64,000 nt of DNA from CAZASK01 sp964487845. Lineage in GTDB: Bacteria; Chlamydiota; Chlamydiia; Chlamydiales; FEN-1388. The DNA lies in contig CAZASK010000002.1 of NCBI GenBank assembly GCA_964487845.1, positions 51,692-115,691 of the forward strand, given 5' to 3'. Position 1 is the first letter of the stretch; each line of letters starts with the position of its first letter. The position numbers and the translations under genes were made by a program. Below, piece by piece: positions 61,150 through 64,000 of this stretch. The notes beneath the pieces are model-generated. The model made no database searches and was not told the DNA's origin. It worked only from the letters and a program-made list of their open reading frames with translations.

Positions 61150-61866
61150 TTAATAAACGAGAGTTCCTGTTGTTTTATTGACTAAAAGAGAAGAAAGAGG
61201 CTCCTCTCCCTTCATATTGAAGACAAAAATAGGGATCTGATTCGACATACAGAGCGCAAAAGCTGTTGAGTCCATGACTCGTAGCTGCTGTGATAGCACA
61301 TCAGTAAACCGAATGCTCTTATAGTGAATAGCGTCAGGATGGAGTATAGGATCTTTCGAATATACGCCATCTACCTTTGTAGCTTTTAAGAGAATTTGTG
61401 CTTGGATTTCAGAAGCACGCAGAGCCGCTGCTGTATCTGTTGTAAAATAGGGGCTGCCAGTTCCACCAACAAAGATCACAACACGCCGCTCTGTGATGTA
61501 ATGAAGTGCTTTCTGCCATGAGTACTCTTCTACAAAATGGTGGCAGTCTATAGCACTTAAGACAATTGCATCAATCCCAGACCGAGAAAAGGCTTCTCTC
61601 AAGGCTATTCCATTCATGATCGTAGCTAGCATACCCATCTGATCGGATGCTGTCCGTGAGATACCAAGTTGAGTGCCTTGAATTCCACGGAAAATATTGC
61701 CAGCGCCGACTACGATGCCAACTTCGACACCATTGTCAACAAGATTTTTTACTTGAGAAGCTACTTGAAGGCAGGCATCTTCAGATATTCCATGAGAAAG
61801 AGAGCCTTTAAGGGCTTCTCCAGAGAATTTAAGAAGCACGCGTGTATATGGCATTTTTTGGCTCAT
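61150..61866 (-). CDS. pyrH: UMP kinase
   Basis: Phosphorylates UMP to UDP in pyrimidine nucleotide synthesis. The 238-residue protein has the amino-acid-kinase fold motifs LLKFSGEAL, GIVVGAGNIFRG, the DQMGMLATIMN segment and VDGVYSKDP. Full length. GGAGG lies 5 nt before the ATG, and a separate promoter at 61887-61916 drives it with frr. Confidence 0.97.
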   Translation of the reverse strand: MSQKMPYTRVLLKFSGEALKGSLSHGISEDACLQVASQVKNLVDNGVEVGIVVGAGNIFRGIQGTQLGISRTASDQMGMLATIMNGIALREAFSRSGIDAIVLSAIDCHHFVEEYSWQKALHYITERRVVIFVGGTGSPYFTTDTAAALRASEIQAQILLKATKVDGVYSKDPILHPDAIHYKSIRFTDVLSQQLRVMDSTAFALCMSNQIPIFVFNMKGEEPLSSLLVNKTTGTLVY

Positions 61867-61886
61867 TATCGCCTCCGTGAAACCTC

Positions 61887-61916
61887 AGTATACTGAAGAC
61901 GGCTAGCAAAACGCAA
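61887..61916 (-). promoter_or_regulatory. Promoter of pyrH-frr
   Basis: On the minus strand: TTGCGT, 18-nt spacer, TATACT, about 20 bp before the pyrH ATG. It lies between the tsf terminator and pyrH, so pyrH-frr can be expressed apart from rpsB-tsf. Confidence 0.65.
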
Positions 61917-61947
61917 AAGATAAAATGTCGTTGGGAAGGGGATGTAT

Positions 61948-61976
61948 GAAAAGGGGTCTTTATGGAGAAAGACCCC
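61948..61976 (-). terminator. Rho-independent terminator of rpsB-tsf
   Basis: Read on the minus strand: GGGGTCTTT, 6-nt loop, AAAGACCCC, then TTTTC. Perfect 9-bp stem with T-run, 19 bp after the tsf stop. Confidence 0.88.
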
Positions 61977-61994
61977 CCTGTATGAAGGCAATCT

Positions 61995-62852
61995 CTACGA
62001 TTGGCCGATAGTGAATCGGAAGAATCGAACGAGCTCAAGATTTTTTCTTGCGAGCTGTGCCTGCTTGTTGACGAGCTCTTGAATGGTAAGAGAGTCGTCC
62101 TTCACGAATCTTTGTCTTGTCAGACAGATTGCGTCAAAGAAGGCTCCTAATTTACCATCTACGATCTTGTCAATGATATTGGCAGGCTTGTTGAGTACCT
62201 GACTCTTTGCAATTTCACGCTCTTTTTCTACAAGCTCTTGAGGAACATCCTCTGGTCTGAGATATTCAGGAGACGTTGCTGCAATGTGCATGGCGATATC
62301 TTTTGCCAGCTCTGCAACGCCTTCACCCTGTAACTCACAGAATGTGACGATCTTTCCGCCAAGATGTGAGTAGATGCCGATCGTGTTACCAGCACTCTTA
62401 GGGAAAATCATCACTCTTGAAATTTGGATGTTTTCGCCAATTTGCTGGATTACGAGAGAACGGTAGTCGTCGATAGTGAGTGTGCTATCTTTCGAATATC
62501 TTTGTGCTAAGAGAGCCTCTACGCTTGCAGGCTTGCTTGCCGCAGCATCTTCTGCTACGTTTTTAGCAAATTCTTGGAAACGATCATTTTTTACAACGAA
62601 ATCAGTTTCCGCATTTACTTCCACGATAGCTACAGTAGAGTCATTTTCTCTACAGACGAGTATTCCCTCTTTTGTTTCACGACCTTGCTTTTTGACAGCA
62701 GATGCCATGCCAGCTTTACGCAAGATGGCAATTGCACTTTCCATATCGCCTTTTGCTTCATCGAGCGCTTCTTTGCATTTGGACATGCCAACGCCAGTGC
62801 GGTCACGAAGCTCCTTTATCATAGCAGCAGTAACAGTTGTTTGTTGTGTCAT
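61995..62852 (-). CDS. tsf: Elongation factor Ts
   Basis: Guanine-nucleotide exchange factor for EF-Tu. From the chosen ATG (MTQQTTVTAAMIKELRDR) 285 residues: UBA-like N-terminus with RTGVGMSKCKEALDEAKGD, then AVVEVNAETDFV-type segment (IVEVNAETDFVVKNDRF). An ATG 24 bp upstream lies inside rpsB and is less likely. The start lies 2 bp after the rpsB stop. Length is normal for Chlamydiota. Confidence 0.96.
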   Translation of the reverse strand: MTQQTTVTAAMIKELRDRTGVGMSKCKEALDEAKGDMESAIAILRKAGMASAVKKQGRETKEGILVCRENDSTVAIVEVNAETDFVVKNDRFQEFAKNVAEDAAASKPASVEALLAQRYSKDSTLTIDDYRSLVIQQIGENIQISRVMIFPKSAGNTIGIYSHLGGKIVTFCELQGEGVAELAKDIAMHIAATSPEYLRPEDVPQELVEKEREIAKSQVLNKPANIIDKIVDGKLGAFFDAICLTRQRFVKDDSLTIQELVNKQAQLARKNLELVRFFRFTIGQS

Positions 62853-62854
62853 AC

Positions 62855-63649
62855 TTATTCTTTCGCCTCCTGCCATGCATCAGCAGTTTCTTCGCTGTCT
62901 TTTGAGGCAAACTCTTCTTCGATATCGCTCTCCTTTCCGTCGCCTTCTTTTTCATCAAAGAAATGCATCTCATTCTTCTGATCGATAATTGCCTGAGCAA
63001 GCGCTTCTAAGATCAGCTTGATGCTTCTTTGTGCGTCATCATTACATGGAATGACGTGATCAATAGGGTCTGGATCGCAGTTTGTATCTACAAGGGCCAT
63101 CACAGGAATTCCTAGCTTCTTCGCCTCTGCAACAGCGATATCTTCTTTGCTAGGATCAACGATGATGACGAGTCCAGGAAGTTTTCTCATTCCTCGAAGA
63201 CCAGATAGGTTTTTATCAAGTTTGATTTGTTCTTTTGTAAGAAGGGAAACTTCTTTTTTTGTGAGCCCTTCTGCGCCCTGTGAAATTTTCTTTTCGATAA
63301 GCTCTAATTTGCGTATAGACTTGCGAATGGTGGTCATATTTGTAAGACCGCCACCGAGCCATCTTTCACATACGTAAAACTCACCTGCTTTTTCAGCAAA
63401 CTCTCGGACGAGAATTTTTGCGGCTTTTTTAGTGCCAACGAAGAGAATAGATCGATGCTGTGCTACAGTATCTTTTACAACAGCAATCGCTTGCTTGAGT
63501 TGTTGAAGAGTCTTCGCCAAGTCGATGATATAAATGCCGTTTCTTTCGCCAAAGATAAAACGCTTCATCTTTGGGTTCCAACGTTGTGTCTGGTGTCCAA
63601 AATGTGAACCAGCTTCTAATAAATCCTTAATGGTGACTTCTTGTGCCAA
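62855..63649 (-). CDS. rpsB: 30S ribosomal protein S2
   Basis: Ribosomal small-subunit protein, 264 residues. The S2 signatures LLEAGSHFGHQTQRWNPKM, IYIIDLAKT, LFVGTKKAA and PGLVIIVDPSKEDIAVAEA are clear. The chosen start is TTG at 63649 (M-AQEVTIKDLLEAG), because homology begins there and the in-frame upstream sequence to 63742 looks untranslated. The C-terminal ~40 residues are an acidic extension (EEFASKDSEETADAW). First gene of rpsB-tsf. Confidence 0.95.
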   Translation of the reverse strand: MAQEVTIKDLLEAGSHFGHQTQRWNPKMKRFIFGERNGIYIIDLAKTLQQLKQAIAVVKDTVAQHRSILFVGTKKAAKILVREFAEKAGEFYVCERWLGGGLTNMTTIRKSIRKLELIEKKISQGAEGLTKKEVSLLTKEQIKLDKNLSGLRGMRKLPGLVIIVDPSKEDIAVAEAKKLGIPVMALVDTNCDPDPIDHVIPCNDDAQRSIKLILEALAQAIIDQKNEMHFFDEKEGDGKESDIEEEFASKDSEETADAWQEAKE

Positions 63650-63687
63650 GCCTTGTCCCTTTCTATAAAAATATATATGACGTAAGC

Positions 63688-63712
63688 ATTTCCTCTTTTG
63701 TGTAGAGGAAAT
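63688..63712 (-). promoter_or_regulatory. Hairpin in the rpsB leader
   Basis: Perfect 9-bp arms ATTTCCTCT and AGAGGAAAT with a 7-nt loop, about 40 nt before the rpsB start. In enterobacteria S2 represses rpsB-tsf through leader structure; this hairpin may serve likewise, but no similarity to that leader was established. Confidence 0.5.
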
Positions 63713-63818
63713 TTCGGTCTTGGAGTTTACTTTACAAAGCAACAGCGAACATCGCTTTTGCTTTCAGGTAAGAATTGTACCGAATTATTGGATATCTAAG
63801 GAAGAAATTTATCGAAAT

Positions 63819-63889
63819 AGCGCCTGATCAGAATCGAACTGACACTCGTAGCTTGGAAGGCTACTGTTCTACCATTGAACTACAGGCGC
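63819..63889 (-). tRNA. tRNA-Gly (anticodon TCC)
   Basis: A 71-nt cloverleaf on the minus strand: acceptor GCGCCTG/CAGGCGC, D-arm GTTC/GAAC, anticodon stem GTAGC/GCTAC with loop CTTCCAA, giving anticodon TCC, T-arm GTCAG/CTGAT with one G-T pair, discriminator T. CCA is not encoded. It reads towards rpsB. Confidence 0.96.
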
Positions 63890-63898
63890 GCTCACGAA

Positions 63899-63927
63899 AG
63901 CATACGCGAAACAGAGTTTTTGTTCAA
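63899..63927 (-). promoter_or_regulatory. Promoter of tRNA-Gly
   Basis: On the minus strand: TTGAAC, 17-nt spacer, TATGCT, ending 9 bp before the tRNA. The -10 box is the same as that of rpsT. The remaining ~70 bp to the window end show nothing further. Confidence 0.6.
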
Positions 63928-64000
63928 GGGATGTAATTTGAAGAATCAGAACTATACTGGTAAAGATTGACCCCCTAAGCATTGTAGATTCTTCGGAACT

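Overview
The window comes from a member of the Chlamydiota, most likely one of the environmental (Chlamydia-like) families rather than the genus Chlamydia. Core genes are of chlamydial type: a sigma-66-like rpoD, McsA/McsB, the rpsB-tsf-pyrH-frr block, groES/groEL behind a degenerate CIRCE operator, eno, ahpC and a type II secretion (gsp) cluster. Mixed in are accessory genes typical of symbionts of protists or arthropods: a BTB-LRR protein, a long LRR protein, an RHS-lipase-kinase fusion and a giant Ig-like repeat protein. The DNA is moderately AT-rich and very densely packed. Family assignment is inference; no rRNA or species marker is present.

Layout. 0-3.4 kb: pepP, facing an mreC/aminotransferase pair. 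3.5-8.4 kb: tRNA-Ala, rpoD, a CoiA-like nuclease, bioY and a membrane coiled-coil protein; two convergent gaps here are each filled by a ~165-bp palindromic element. 8.5-17.5 kb: rpsT, a secreted CocE-type hydrolase, mcsA-mcsB, an unknown protein with a His/Asn-Cys pattern, a pseudouridine synthase, eno, a small unknown gene, ahpC and a metallo-beta-lactamase-fold hydrolase. 17.7-27.1 kb is accessory: BTB-LRR protein, tRNA-Arg, a paralogue of the His/Asn-Cys protein, then a two-gene unit encoding a ~1,780-residue exported protein with 13 Ig-like repeats and an exported protein with a barrel-like C-terminus. 27.1-32.4 kb: an orphan PhoR-like histidine kinase, a glycosyltransferase, mutY and two unknown genes. 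32.5-44.3 kb: the type II secretion cluster (gspD, E, F, G and three minor pseudopilin-like genes), interrupted by a palindromic element and an LRR gene. 44.3-53.8 kb: uvrD/pcrA-type helicase, a NamZ-like muramidase, groES-groEL, a zinc-ribbon protein, trkA-trkH and an exported HAD phosphatase. 53.9-60 kb: the RHS-lipase-kinase gene and a coiled-coil partner. 60-64 kb: tRNA-Glu, tRNA-Lys, frr, pyrH, tsf, rpsB and tRNA-Gly.

How the genes fit together. Housekeeping modules cover transcription, translation, chaperones, protein-arginine phosphorylation, redox defence, potassium and biotin uptake, and cell-wall or division functions (MreC, NamZ-like). The gsp cluster would move periplasmic proteins across the outer membrane. 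Several predicted exported proteins (CocE hydrolase, repeat protein, RHS fusion, HAD phosphatase) are possible users of it, but nothing in the sequence proves that. The BTB-LRR, LRR and His/Asn-Cys proteins lack clear signal peptides and look more like candidates for direct delivery into the host.

The two strongest unexplained signals are (1) a family of near-perfect palindromes of 164-169 bp whose ends coincide with stop codons and Shine-Dalgarno sites, with solitary end fragments elsewhere, and (2) the RHS protein that carries both a lipase-like and a eukaryotic-type kinase domain.
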